Shown here piece after piece: positions 19,870 through 31,644 of a stretch of DNA of 64,000 bases; the stretch's first letter is position 1; each line of letters opens with the position of its first letter. The position numbers were made by a program, and so were the translations under genes. Location: the NCBI GenBank assembly GCA_027924645.1, contig BSBN01000781.1, positions 4,836,001-4,900,000 of the forward strand, written 5' to 3'. Origin of the DNA: Cunninghamia lanceolata. Taxonomy: Eukaryota; Streptophyta; Pinopsida; Cupressales; Cupressaceae. Below the pieces are notes generated by a model, which saw only the letters and a program-made list of their open reading frames with translations, did not search any database and was not told where the DNA came from.

Positions 19870-20966
19870 TGTTGGAATTAGAGGTGACAACTGAGAGGGG
19901 GGTGAATCAGTTGTCTTAAACCTTTAAAACTTGCAGCAGTTAATTCCTTTTTACTACTTCATTAATAGATTAATAATGTCATCATGAAAAACAAGAATCA
20001 ACAACACATGAGCAGAAGTAGAAATAACACATTTGACACCAAGATTTTGACATGGAAACCTAGTTAAGGGAAAAACCACGGTGGGGGTTAACCCACAAAG
20101 ATTATATTCTGTTAAAAGTATTACAATGGAGAATGCACATGCATTTGGGCTCGCTGCTCAGAGCTCACTGCCTACAAGAAGAAGATTACAATGTGTTTGA
20201 AATGATAGTTAGCATCTACTAATGCAAAGATTCAGTTTCAATTAAGCACATAATATTGACTTGATACACTTCATCTTGTTCTGCCCTATTAACTACTCTA
20301 TCATAATCTGGATCTTAGATTTCTTCTCTTTCCCACCCTTTATCTTCTCTTTCACACTTACTTCATATTTGCACACACACACACACACACCTCTTTGACA
20401 CTTAAATCCATCAGATATATATATATATATCCACTTCAAGTAATTCAATCACTTTTCTATCGACCTTATGAATAACTTAACTAACAATACAAGTACTCTA
20501 TTCTGTTAGCTGAATCCATGTGCTAATGATGATGCATACTAGAAATAACACTTGAAGATCACCATTCATGTCAGTCACTAACATTATATCCCATATGCAA
20601 CTCACCAAAACACTTCAATTAGATCCACTTAAGGATTTAACACAAGTCAGCTTGTTCTTTACTGAACTATTCTGTCATATTATGGCCCGGTACTTAGGTG
20701 CTCATAACTTTTACTCCCTTTGTCACCAAAGGATAAAATTCTGGATTTAGATTACCCTAATAGTCCTTATGAATCCTTTAGATCTGGATCATACTCTGAT
20801 TTTCCACCAGAGAGATCCAGACCAAGATACCGGACCTTGTCACATGCTCTGTTTCTTGCTACCCAGACTTTAGATAAGAATAAATTAAGTTATGTGGATG
20901 AGTGGAATAGTATTAGTTACCATCAATAACAACACCTGTCATGCGAAGCAGTGTCTCTTGCCAACA
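19870..20966 (-). repeat. LTR of family A copy 3
   Basis: About 1,097 bp. On the minus strand it begins TGTTGGCAAGAGACAC and ends before a primer site that reads TTGGTATCAGAG. The U5 arms are GACAACTGA/TCAGTTGTC (19886-19915), the copia-1 version rather than that of copies 1 and 2. It carries a (CA)n run at 20372-20391 and a (TA)n run near 20415-20430. Confidence 0.8.
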
Positions 20967-21310
20967 CAGTAGAAGTAGAGTATATTGCAGCAACATGTTG
21001 TTGTACTCAAGTGTTATGGATGAAGCATACTTTGAAGGATATAAGAGTTGTTTATGAAGATCCAATTGCAATCTTGTGTGGCAATACAAGTGCCATAAAT
21101 ATTTCCAAGAATCTAGTGATGCACTCAAGAACAAAGCATATATCTATAAGGTATCACTTTTTGAAGGAAAAAGTGACAGAGAATGAAGTTAAGTTGGAAT
21201 ATGTGTCCACAAAGGATCAAATTGTAGATATTTTCACTAAGCCTCTATGTAAATACTTTTGAGTATCTCATGGAAAAATTAGGGGTCATTACCCCTCCAG
21301 CTCTGAACTA
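20967..21310 (+). pseudogene. pol: Copia-2 RNase H C-terminal fragment
   Basis: The fragment starts abruptly at 20967 next to the family A LTR. VEYIAATCCCTQVLWMK, SAINISKNLVMHSRTKHISIRYH and IVDIFTKPL match the end of copia-1 Pol closely. A 1-nt shift near 21255 separates the last block (EYLMEKLGVI-PP). Domains upstream are absent. Confidence 0.88.
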
Positions 21311-21479
21311 AGATTCAAAGGAATGCATCTATCCAGTGGTGCCCAAAGATTCACTCTTTGATCTGGATTGATGTTTTGAGAGCTACCTCTCAGGGGGAGT
21401 GGCTGAATGATGATAAAAGAGTTGGTTGCAAAAGTCCAAATTTGATTAGAGTAATGGAGTGCAAGTATGCACCCATTGC

Positions 21480-21627
21480 CATTGATGTCAAAGGGGGAGA
21501 GAAATCATGTGAAAAACTTAGAAGAGAAAAGAGTGCAGATGTTGAAAGAGAAAGGGGGAGAATCGTGTCTTGATGGTCTTTACAATTTTTCACATCATAT
21601 GTTACCATCAATGATAAAGGGGGAGAT
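21480..21627 (+). promoter_or_regulatory. PPT region of copia-2
   Basis: AAAGGGGGAGA tracts occur near 21493, 21550 and 21615. The last lies directly before TGTT, the LTR start. CATCAATGATAA (21606-21617) pairs with TTGTCATTGATG at 22878-22889 except for one G:T pair; an insertion now separates the two. Confidence 0.75.
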
Positions 21628-21631
21628 TGTT

Positions 21632-22857
21632 TTAAGTGTATACACCTAAAAATGACACGACTCTGTCTAAATAAATATTCTTAATATTTATTCCATCTAA
21701 ATTCCTCTATCAATAAATAAATAAATAAATTTATTTATTCAATTCATATTTCTTCTAAGTTAATTAAATATCAAATATTTAATTACATCTTCCAAAGTCA
21801 AAATTAAATAAAATATTTTATTTAATTTATTTCTTCCAAACAATTAAATAATTTCTAATTATTTAATTAAGTTGTTCATTTCTCCAAATTTAAATAAATA
21901 AATTAAATTTATTTAAATCCTCTCGCTCTCAAAAAATAAAATATAATAAAATATTTTATTTATTCTTCCAAAATCATGTGCAAGTAAAATAATTAAATGT
22001 ATTTATTTAATTTGCTTTCTTATCTTCCAAATCTTCTTAAAATAAATTAAATAAATTTATTTATTTAATTTGCTTTCTTTTCTTCCAAATTATCCACAAG
22101 TAATTAAATAAATTTATTTATTTAATTATGCTTTCTTATCTTCTAAAAATAAATTAAATAAATTTATTTATTTAATTTGCTTTCTTATCTTCAATATCTT
22201 CTAAAAATAAATTCCTCTTGTCATACAAAAGCAAAAGCTGAGTTACAAAAGCAAAAGCTGAGTTACAAAAGCAAAAGCAACTTTGCTCTCAAATTAGAAA
22301 AATATATTCTAATTTAAAGAAAATGAAAACTCATCCTCATCAAGAAAGCATTTAACTCAACAAATCTTCTTTTTGAATAACACATGTCCTTCTTCTATTC
22401 GCGCACATTCACATGAACATTCTCCTCCCTTGATCTTCTTATTTCTTCTCAACCATTGATCTTTTCTCACCCAACTCTATAAATACAACCCTCTTCTTCT
22501 TCATTTCATATATCATCCATCATTTGAAGCAAGCTTATGCTACAGAAACACAAGCGCACCTTTAGCACCACCATCTCCATATCACTTATCATCCATCAAT
22601 AGTGTGTTGAAGTTCATCTTCAATCACGCAAAGTATCATAGCCATTCTATTCTTGTCATCTTCAACAAGCAAGGGAGCATAAGCTTCTGAGGGCTTCATC
22701 ATTATCAAGATCAAGAACAGATAGGTGAGCAATGGAAGATGAAAGGTAAAAGGTTGTAAGTATCATTTTGTTATTATTAAATCATTTTTTCCTTCATATT
22801 CTATTGATGTTTGGGTTTATATTCTTAAATTGATTATCCCATTTTCACCCACACAAC
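21632..22857 (+). repeat. AT-rich LTR-like insertion in the copia-2 3' LTR
   Basis: About 1.2 kb separates the first bases of the copia-2 LTR from its continuation at 22858. The left half is AT-rich with repeated palindromes of the type TTAAATAAATTTATTTAA, alternating with pyrimidine blocks. A triplicated 20-bp unit (ACAAAAGCAAAAGCTGAGTT) lies at about 22225-22280. A TATA box, CTCTATAAATACA, lies at 22475-22487. The ends could be read as TGTT...AACA (21628-22858), which would suit a solo LTR, but no target duplication is clear. Confidence 0.55.
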
Positions 22858-24170
22858 AAGTATGTGCCTAATCGGTGTTGTCATTGATGTCAACATATCT
22901 GTGTTGTCGTTGGTGTCAACTATGCTCCTATCTTGTTGTTTGATTGTAATGAGTAAGATGCTTTGTACTTACTTATGTAAGTAATCTTGATGTTGAGGAT
23001 ATTGAGAAAATTAGCTTCTCTGGTAGAAATAGTGAGTTGTAGTGGAAACAGTGTATTACATACAGAAGAACAATCCAAGAGATTGCTCCACATTTCCTGT
23101 AGGATGAATATCTTTGTCTGCAGATTGGAAGGTATTTAGAAGTCTATCTAAAGATGCTATGTTCTAAATTTGAACCTCTGGTATGAAAAATTGAGTGAGT
23201 TATGTTCACTAGAGTGAAAATAGCTTTTTTTGCATGTTTGGTAAAGACAAGGAGAAAGTATTATGCTCTGCATTTCTCTACATTGAAGTATTTTGATTTG
23301 CAGTTCTAGAGTTAAATTTGGGATGATGTTAAGTGCTTTCAACTCCAATGGTTTTTGATTTGGCGATCTACAAGCTATCCTTTCTTTACGATAGTAGCTG
23401 ACAGTGTTGTTCTTGTGTTCCAGTTTGAAGAATCTTCTTGACAGAGTGGTTAGAGATCGTGCGGTTATTCTTGGTGTTTACAATGTGCTTGTGGATGTCT
23501 CCTGATCATGTTCCTAACTTTGGATTGGTCCACAAAGAGAAGTTTGGATCATGAAAGAAGAATGTTCTTAGAAGACCTAGTGTTAACTCCAGTCTTGGCT
23601 GACTTGGTTGATTTCACTATTTGCGGAGATGTATTGAAGATTGTAGAAGCGTGTTGTGGCATGGAGGATTGCATTTGAGTCCTAGCTAAGGCATGTCATG
23701 TTCATCATACTTCTCTACATCTTTCCTTAGCTAAATTTTGTAATAGGTCTAGACCTATTTCTGTGTATGTTTTGTAATGCCAACCTTGGAGAATGTTCCA
23801 ATGGTTGATGAATGTAATGCGAACCTTGATGTACATTCCAAGGTTGATGAATTGTATAAAAGCATGTAATAGAGTTGCAAAAAAAGTGCGAGAATGCGAA
23901 TATGAAGAGATAAGTGAGAAGGTGTCAAAGAGTAGAGTAGAGAAGTTATATTGTGCTTTAATGGAACTAAATCTTGGCATGGAGTGGATTCTATTTAATC
24001 AGTTCACCCCCTTGGTAGTGAGCCACCCCTTGGCAGTGAGCCACCCTTTGGTAGTGAGGCATTCTTTGCAGTGAGCAATTTGGGCAGTGACCCCTATAGG
24101 CAGTTAGCCTCTATTTTTTGGTATTGTTATAACTCATATATTTCTGTGGGATAAAACCCACCATGGTTTT
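22858..24170 (+). repeat. Copia-2 3' LTR, left part
   Basis: It resumes with AAGTATGTGCC and GTGTTGTCATTGATGTCAAC, as in the copia-1 LTR start, and runs through a cluster of GGCAGTGAGCC-like repeats (about 24010-24115). It stops at the LINE 2 insertion. The remainder of the LTR is at 31645-31861. Confidence 0.75.
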
Positions 24171-24244
24171 CTATTGACATCAATAAAAACACATATGCAG
24201 AAAATTACAACTATGGCATACAATTAACTAATAAGAATGTTGCC

Positions 24245-26003
24245 ATGACTAAGCGAAATTTTGCAGTTAGAGAAAGGAGACTGCTACGGTCTCAAGACAG
24301 TCTTTTCGAAGATTTTATTAAGAAAAATAGTAGGGTTTTGGAGGTTGAAGTAGAGAAGAATGTTTTTTCAAGGACTCCTACTCAAGGTAGAGAAGGTTTT
24401 CAATCTAGATCCAGGAGGTTTGGGAAACCTTTTTAGAATAAGAAGGGAGCAAAAGCTATCAAACAAATCTGGGTTCCAAAGGAAAAGCCAAGGACTGAGG
24501 ATCTGGTTCTGTTAAAAGAGATCGAGATTCAACTTCCTAAATATTTTATTTGTCCTCATGTACTGGATCTAAGTCAACATGCGTTAATAGGTAAGATCTA
24601 GAATTTTTCCTTTGAAGATCATATTTTGGAATCTTGGGTAAAGGAAAATTGGAATGAAGTTTCCAATTTCTGGTTATTAGATAAGGGTTTGGGCTATTTC
24701 ATAGTCATTTTTTTGAATAAGGAGGCTAGAGATAATATCTTGAAAATCAAATCTTGGTTCTTTAGAGGGAGAGGAATCTATTTGCAGGAATGGACACCAA
24801 ATTTTGATCCCAAAGCCAACTCAAATAATTATTTGCCTTTTTGGATTAGTTTACACAATCTCCCTTTGGAATATAGGGATTTGAGAGTTTTAAAATTCAT
24901 TGCTGAGAGAGTGGGGTTTTTTGTAAATCATGATTTACTGACTTATAAAAAACCCTAGTCTTATAGTTAGAATGTGTGTGATCATGAATACCTTTTTTCC
25001 ACTTCCAAAATTAGTTATTTTGAAAACCTCAAAGAGTGTTTGGGTTCAAAACTTGCATTTTGAAGATCCTCAAACCATCCTAAATTTTGATAATTTAAAT
25101 GAAATAGAGGAATGGGTGGGTTCAAAAAATTTTACCCCTGGTCCATTTATTCATGATAAGGATGCTCCTCCAGTTACATTTAATGATAAGTTGGAAGGTG
25201 AGAAGGAAGTTCCTTCATCAAACTTGTCTGATGATCTTGATCTGGGGGTTATTAAGCAAAGAGAAAATCAAGTGGAAACTTTACCTTCTAGGGAAAAGAG
25301 TATGGTATCAGTAGAGGTCAATTCAATGATTGATGATTTGAATAGATTCATGCAAAGTGATCCTGGTGTTTCATTGGTTTCTAATATGGAGCATTCAAAT
25401 ATTTCTTTGTCTTCTAATGATGTGGGGGTCTCTTTGCCTGAAGAAAATGAGTTGTCTTTTGACTATTTAGTTAACTCTTCTTTGGGGTTGGAAAGTAATG
25501 TGGATCCCTATCCTCAAGAGCTGGAATTAGTGTCTCAGAATCAAGTTAATAAGGATACAGGATCTTTGGTTAATGATCTGGAAAATGCCCATTTAGATTT
25601 TTTCTCTAAGGACTCATAGATTTTGGAAGTTGCAGAGTTTGAAAGTCCACTAGCTTCATCTGTTGATCAGATTTCAGGGGAATTCAAGGAGTCTTTCCCT
25701 TTAGAGGAGGCATAAAAGTTTATTGATGAAGTTATCTCGAAAGTTGGGGAGGAGTTAATTAATAAAATAGTAGATGAAGTGATGAATGAAGAAGATGTTG
25801 AAGGGAGTGATGTTTTTTCATCTATTTCTCAAACTCCTTTGGAAGAAAATAGTGGTCCAACTCCTTCTGTCAAACCAAGGGGTAGGAAACCAAAGTCTAA
25901 GGTTACAAAAGAAGAAATTCTAGTCGGTGTTCAAACTACTCTGGAGAAAATGTTAACAAGATCAGCAATGAGGAGAGCTAGTAGATCTCCTCAGAAATCA
26001 TGA
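24245..26003 (+). pseudogene. LINE 2 ORF1
   Basis: ATG 24245 (MTKRNFAVRERR). TAG stops interrupt at 24434, 24598 and 24956 and again at 25617; the last block ends at the TGA 26001-26003. The middle block carries WFFRGRGIYLQEWTPNF and YLPFWISLHNLPLEYRD, the pattern of the DUF4283-type domain found in plant LINE ORF1. The C-terminal part is acidic and ends in a basic segment (KPRGRKPKSKVTK, RRASRSPQKS). The role in the family is an RNA-binding chaperone. Confidence 0.78.
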
Positions 26004-29000
26004 AAATTATTACATGGAATGTTAGGGGTATTAATACCTCTAACAAGAGACGCCTGATAAAAATCCAGTTGGATTTATCAGGTGTAGACATAGTCTTTCT
26101 TCAAGAAACTAAATTATCTTTATCATTAGTAGAGAATTTTTTTAGCAAATGGAAAAAGTGTGGTTTTTTTTTTCCTGTAGCAGCTTCTGGTGCTTCAGGG
26201 GGTTTGGCCTTGTTTTGGAATAAACTTTCAGTTGATGTTCAGATTGTTTCTTCAACTCCTAATTGGCTATTGGCAGAAATTCATTTTGGTTTAGAAACTT
26301 TTTGGATTATTAATATTTATGGCCCGACTTCTACTATTGACAAAAAAGACTTTGGGACTCATTAACTATTATTTTACAAGATCTTCATAATGAAAAATTA
26401 ATCATAGGTGGGGATTTCAACATAATTTTGAATTTGGATGAAAAATCTGGAGGTATTAGCCCACCGTTAAAGACTATGGCAGATTTTTTAGACTTTGTTA
26501 CTAATAATGGTTTGATTGATTCTCCTCCTATTAATGGGAAATTTACTTGGTCAAACAGATAGAAATATTTTCTTCAGATAGCTGAAAGATTGGATAGATT
26601 CTTTCTCTCTTCCTCTTGGCTTTTTCATCAATGCTCCTTCTCTACTACTATTTTATCATTTTTAGGTTCTGATCATTTCCCTGTTCAGTTAAATTTGGAA
26701 TTTGAAGAAGTCTCTCAAGGTCTTAAAAAACCTTTCAAACTGGAAGCGATGTGGTTTTGTGACCCTGATTTTGTTCCTTTTATAAAAACTTGGTGGGAAT
26801 CTTTTCGTTATATTAAGGGATCTCGTATGTTCCAAATCTGCAGAAAGCTTCATCTTTTAAAAGATAAAATAAGAGCTTGGAATGCTTCTCATTTTAAAAA
26901 TATTTTTCAAGAGAAAGAGATTATTTTAGACAAACTTCAATTTATTAATGAAAAAATCATTAGTCAAGGGATGGATAATCAGTTGTTTGAGTTACAAAAA
27001 TCTTTGCAATCAGATTTGGAGGAAATTCTTTTGAGAGAGGAGATTTTTTGGAGACAAAAATTGAGAGAAACTTGGTTACAAGTGGGAGATAGAAATACAA
27101 AAAAATTTCATGCCTCAGTGAAAATGAATAGACATCTAAATAAAATTTAGCTCATCCAAAATGAACAAGGGATTTTAGTGTCCAATCATGGTTCTATTAA
27201 AAAAGAGGTTGTCTCTTTTTTCTCCTCTCTTTTTTCAAAGAATAATTCCTCTTTTTCCAGTAGAAATGTGTGAGTCATTATTGAATAATATCCAAAGTTT
27301 GGTAGAAGAGGAAGACAATCATATGTTGCTAAAAGAGTTTTCTTTGGAAGAAGTAAGAGGTGTTGTTTTCTCTTTAGATCCAGATAAAGCCCCAGGCCCG
27401 GATGGTTTTACTCCCCTTTTTTCAGAAATGTTGGGATATTATTAGTAGAGATGTCTGGCTAGCTTTGGAAGAATCAAGGAAGAATAGTAATATATTGAAG
27501 GAATTGAATACTACTTTTATAGCCCTAATTCCAAAAGTCAGCTCTCCAACTTCTTTTGTCCAATTTAGACCTATCTCTCTGTGTAATACTCTATATAAAA
27601 TCTTTACAAAAGCCATCACAATGAGATTGGCCTCTCTAATACCTAGAATTATTTCTGATGAACAAGGAGGGTTTGTTCCAGGAAAGGAGGTAGCAGATGG
27701 AGCACTAACTGTACATGAAGTTCTTCACTTTGTTAAGGTGTTTAAGCTGCCAGCTATGATACTAAAACTAGATATGAAGAAGGCCTATGATAGAGTCTCA
27801 TGGGAGTTCCTTATGAAGGTTCTTTTGTAAATTTGGCTTTGCAAAAAAATGGTGTAAATGGATTTGGTCCTGCATCTCGAAAGTTAGATCTGTTGTTTTG
27901 ATTAATGGAAGTCCCTCTAATTTTTTCCATGTTTCTCAAGGGATTAGACAAGGGGACCCTTTGTCTCCTTATCTTTTTATTATCATGGCAGAAGCTTTCA
28001 ATCGAGAAATTATCAATCAGTGTAGGCTTTCTAATTGGAAAGGTATTGTTATTCCTCGTGTTCCTTTTCCTATTTCACACACTCTTTTTTGCAAATGATA
28101 CCTTACTATTTGGTTATCCTTCATTAAGAGAGGTTAAATGCATTCAGAATACAATTGCAAAATATTGTGCAGTTTCAAATCAAGAGGTAAATTTGGAGAA
28201 ATCTAAAGTCTTGTTTTTCAATACCAAGGTAGATATCCAAAATAAAATCATTTCTATTCTAAAATTTAAATTAGGGTCCCTTCCTAGCCAGTATCTGGGC
28301 ATTCCTTTGTTTTTTGGTCTAAATAGGAGATCATTCAGGGCTAATATTTCTAAGTCAATTCATAATAGAATTGCCCTATGGAAAGGAAGATGGCTTACTC
28401 TATCTAGTAGGATTACTCTTCTTAAGTCAGTTTTGACTGAACTCCCAATATATATGCTTTCAATTTTAAAGATTCCTAAAGGAACTATAGAACATATTCA
28501 GAAATCACTCAGATCTTTTCTTTGGAAAGGTAGTTTAGAAGGTAGCAATAAGATCCCTTTGATCTCTTGGGACAAGATCAGTATTCCTAAATCTTTAGGA
28601 GGAGCAAGTATACATAATTTAGAATCTCAAAATAAGTCTTTGGGTGCTAAGTTGGATTGGAAGCTTTTCTCTAAACCCCAGTTAAAATGGTGTAAACTTA
28701 TGCAATATAAATATTTGGATTCCTTTTGTCCAAAAAGAATTTTTACAGTGGAGAATCCACCTAAGGGTTCTAATATGTGGAATTTTTTGGTGGCTTGTAG
28801 AGGGGTTATTCTTCCTCATCTTTCCTGGAAGCTTTTTAATGGTTCTAAGGCTTGTTTTTGGGAGGACTCATGGAATGGTCTTCCTTCTCTATCTTAATGT
28901 CATGGTTTGATCAGGCTAAAGAGTTTCTTATCTAGAATTGGGGGAGAAAGGTGAGGGATTATTTTTCTATTATAAGGGATGGTTCCTTTTCCTCAGTTGT

Positions 29001-30240
29001 GTGGAAAGTTTTTCATGGGTGTCATTTTCCTCAGGAATAGAAGGTTCTTCTCTCTAATCAGCTTCAAAAGAGGTTGGATTTGTTACTCTAAAAAAGAAGA
29101 TGAATTGATTTGGACCTTTTCTAATAATGGTTCTTATTTTGTCTGAGATGGGTATAGATCATTGGTATTCAAATAGGGAAATTAGAGTTTGGACTAGCCT
29201 AATTCTCTTTGTTGGAATGTTGCTTGTCTTCCTAAAGATGGTGCTTTTGCTTGGTTGGCCCTCAAGAAGAAAATTTTGACTAGTTAGAGATTATGTAAGC
29301 TTGGAATAGTAGAGCCTTTGAAATGTGTTTTTTGTGGCAAGTGTGATGAGGAACCTGATCATCTTTTTGTGCTCTATTCTTTTTCTTCAGATTGTTGGTA
29401 TTGGCTATTCTTAAAGCTTAATTGGTATGCTTCATTACCTAATTCTATTATGGATTTGTTTTATAGTTGGCCAATTCTTTATAGGGTTCTACCTTCTCTT
29501 CTATCTGGTTAGTTTCACCTTCCATTGTGATTTGGAGTTTATGGTTAGAAAGAAATCAGAGGATTTTTAGAAGAGAATTTCAAAATACTGAAAGTATTTT
29601 ATTAGTAATTGAGAAGACTATTTCAAAAGTTGTCATGAGAAATCTACAGAGGAAGGGTGTTTCAACTTTAAGTTTCTCCTTTTGGGATGATCAGATTTTG
29701 AAAGATTAGAAGCTTTTGAAACCTTTGCTAGATTTAGGGATTTCTCCAATTCCTAAACTTGATAGAAGTACTATTAAATGGAAGCCTCCTAATATAGGCT
29801 TTGTAAAACTTAACTTTGATGGTGCTTCGTGTGGTAACCCAGGCACTACCTTGATTGGGGGTGCTTTAAGAAGAGCTTCAGGTGAATTACTGTTGGCTTT
29901 TTCTAGTAAAATTCTAGAGACCACAAATAACCAAGCAGAAATTATGGCTTTGGTTGAAGGTTTGAAGCTTGCAAAAAAGTTGAATATTGTTTATCTTCAC
30001 ATAGAAGGGGACTCTTTGGTCATTATAAATGCTTTAAAAAAATGTTGCTTTAAATTGGAAGATTAATTATTTTCTACAAGAGGCACGGGATATTTTGCAG
30101 ACTTTTGAAAAATTCTTTATATCACATTGTTATAGAGAAGGAAACCATTTGGCAGATGCTTTAGCCAATTTAGCTTTTGATTTGGAGGAGGATCTTTTGA
30201 TTTTGGATAGTGGAAACATTGGAGGTTTTCCCAATATCTA
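26000..30240 (+). pseudogene. LINE 2 ORF2: endonuclease, reverse transcriptase, RNase H
   Basis: ATG 26000 overlaps the ORF1 stop as ATGA. Apurinic-type endonuclease: ITWNVRGIN, FLQETK, ASGGLALFW, INIYGP, GGDFNIILN and SDHFPVQLN (to about 26690). RT: DKAPGPDGFTP, FRPISLCNTLYK, LDMKKAYDRVSWEF, QGIRQGDPLSP, then FANDTLLFG at about 28088, where the expected FADD has one catalytic Asp replaced by Asn (AAT). The zinc region CVFCGKCDEEPDHLFVLY is at about 29323. RNase H: LNFDGASCGNPG, NNQAEIMALVEG, IEGDSLVIINALKK, HLADALANL, with a shift near 30066. Frameshifts at about 27440, 27830 and 28090 and TAG stops elsewhere inactivate it. Confidence 0.92.
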
Positions 30241-30599
30241 AAGCATAGTGGGGAATGAATCAGACACATGTGTGGATTAAATACCTCACTCTATTATTTT
30301 TATCCTAACATTATTTTATGTAGGTTATGTGTGTGTATTAAGTGTTTAATGATGATATCTACTTTGTGATCTCCTTCTTTAGCAGGGAAATCTGCACTGA
30401 ATCCTATCTCTTTGTACTTCCTATTAGTTCACGGTGGTTTCCCGTAATGTGACATCATTTAAGTGATCTGGCAATGACATTGAGCCTTTATTATTTGATT
30501 CCTTCAGGATTATTTAACCATAGCCTTCCCCTATTTCATTTATTCATTGTTAAAGAGTGCAAGATGGAGATTTAGTTGAATCGTAGAATTCTTTTCCCT

Positions 30600-31211
30600 A
30601 TGTAGAAATGGGAGACAACCTTCTTTGGGAATGTGAATGCAGAAGGTTATCCCTCTATGTTTGGAATTGAAAACCAAGACATTGAAGAAGTTGTTCATGA
30701 GGTGGTGGGGAAAGACTTGTTGGGCTCCCGTGCGAGATCTCTCTACCCATCTCAGATTGTGTCAATATTTGCATCCAATGTGATGGACTTGGTTTAGGAC
30801 TCTTCACTGGTAAGGCAGTTAATTACCAAATATGTTCACCATTTTCTGTATTTGGAGGATTTATTGCTTGAAGCTTTTTAGAATTATGACTTGTTTAAGT
30901 TTGGTGTATTAATTGGGGGATTGTTCACTAAATGTAATATTCTCCATTCTCCTACTCATAATTGTACTTACAATGCCTTTGGCTTGGCCATTCATCTCGA
31001 AAATGAGGATCTTTTACACATCTCTCTCCATGCTCATAGGATTGAGTTGGGGGAGTCACTGGTGAATCAGGTGGAAGAGAAATTTTGTGCTTTGTTGTAT
31101 CTGGTTCAGTTCCATCCTCAGATTTCTCCTCCTCCTAGGTCAGCAATTGATCTGGTTGCAGCTAAGGGTAATTTTATGTTGCAAGATTTGAATGATGTTG
31201 TTGATGGTTAA
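30600..31211 (+). pseudogene. LINE 2 downstream coding remnant (unknown)
   Basis: Broken frames between RNase H and the 3' hairpin: WETTFFGNVNAEGYPSMFG (30608), IVSIFASNVMDLV, then 106 open codons from 30891 (MFKFGVLIGGLFTKC) containing LLHISLHAHRIELGES and EKFCALLYLVQFHPQ, ending at 31211. TAG stops lie at about 30796 and 30879. The position equals that of the LINE 1 downstream ORF. Sequence resemblance between the two is weak (both have a KYxxxxYxxLL block and a late Leu-rich helix), so common origin is a guess. Confidence 0.45.
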
Positions 31212-31611
31212 AGTGTTTACCTGACTTCTATGTTATTAACCTAATTTTGTTATCACTTTTTGTAATCCCATTAATGTAAGGGCATGTATAGACCAGTGGT
31301 GCATTATCAAAGAAGATAACAGACTTTAAATTGCTTCAAGATAGTTGGTATCTAGTTGGCAAGTTCTCCATTTCCTACTTTTTTGGAATGTGGAAGAGGG
31401 AGCTGGTTTTCTTTGTTCTAGTGGATTTGACTAGGTTGTAATTCCTTGTTGTATTAGTGCAGCTTCACCCAATTTTGATATTGTAAATCCTTTATTTGGA
31501 AAATTGTAATTATCAAGCTATAACCAGAGGTTTGCTTCCTGGTTCTTTCCTGTCGGTATGCTCTTTGAACCAAGATTTTATAACCTTTTATTTATAATTA
31601 ATATATATTAT

Positions 31612-31625
31612 AGTGGTTCACCACT
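31612..31625 (+). repeat. LINE 2 3'-terminal hairpin
   Basis: AGTGG-TTCA-CCACT is followed by TGTGTTAAAAAAAAG. Stem, TTC-containing loop and downstream TTGT/TGT match the layout at the LINE 1 end (17758-17770) with different stem bases. Confidence 0.6.
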
Positions 31626-31644
31626 TGTGTTAAAAAAAAGAAAA

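Larger units (their letters stand above)
18531..20966 (-). mobile_element. Family A copy 3 (diverged, rearranged): 5' LTR and Gag-like region
   Basis: On the minus strand the order is LTR (20966-19870), primer site, Gag-like frame (19801-18626), then the short 3' spacer, which still aligns with the other copies to about 18540. There it meets the inverted MATP fragment. At 20967 the sequence changes abruptly to copia RNase H on the plus strand, so the element was inserted into copia-2. The 3' LTR is missing. Confidence 0.78.
24171..31644 (+). mobile_element. LINE 2: near full-length plant L1-type element
   Basis: ORF1 (24245-26003), ORF2 (26000-30240: endonuclease, RT, zinc region, RNase H), a 3' coding remnant (to 31211), a terminal hairpin and an A-rich tail at 31631-31645. 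It interrupts the copia-2 LTR. The flanks read ACCCACCATGGTTTT (24156-24170) and ACACCCAGCATGGTTTT (31645-31661), an imperfect target duplication of about 15 bp. Many stops and shifts show that it is dead. Confidence 0.85.

Noticed and set aside
20372..20430. (CA)n and (TA)n runs as functional sites
   Set aside because: Ordinary microsatellites in a decayed LTR, not seen in the other family A LTRs.
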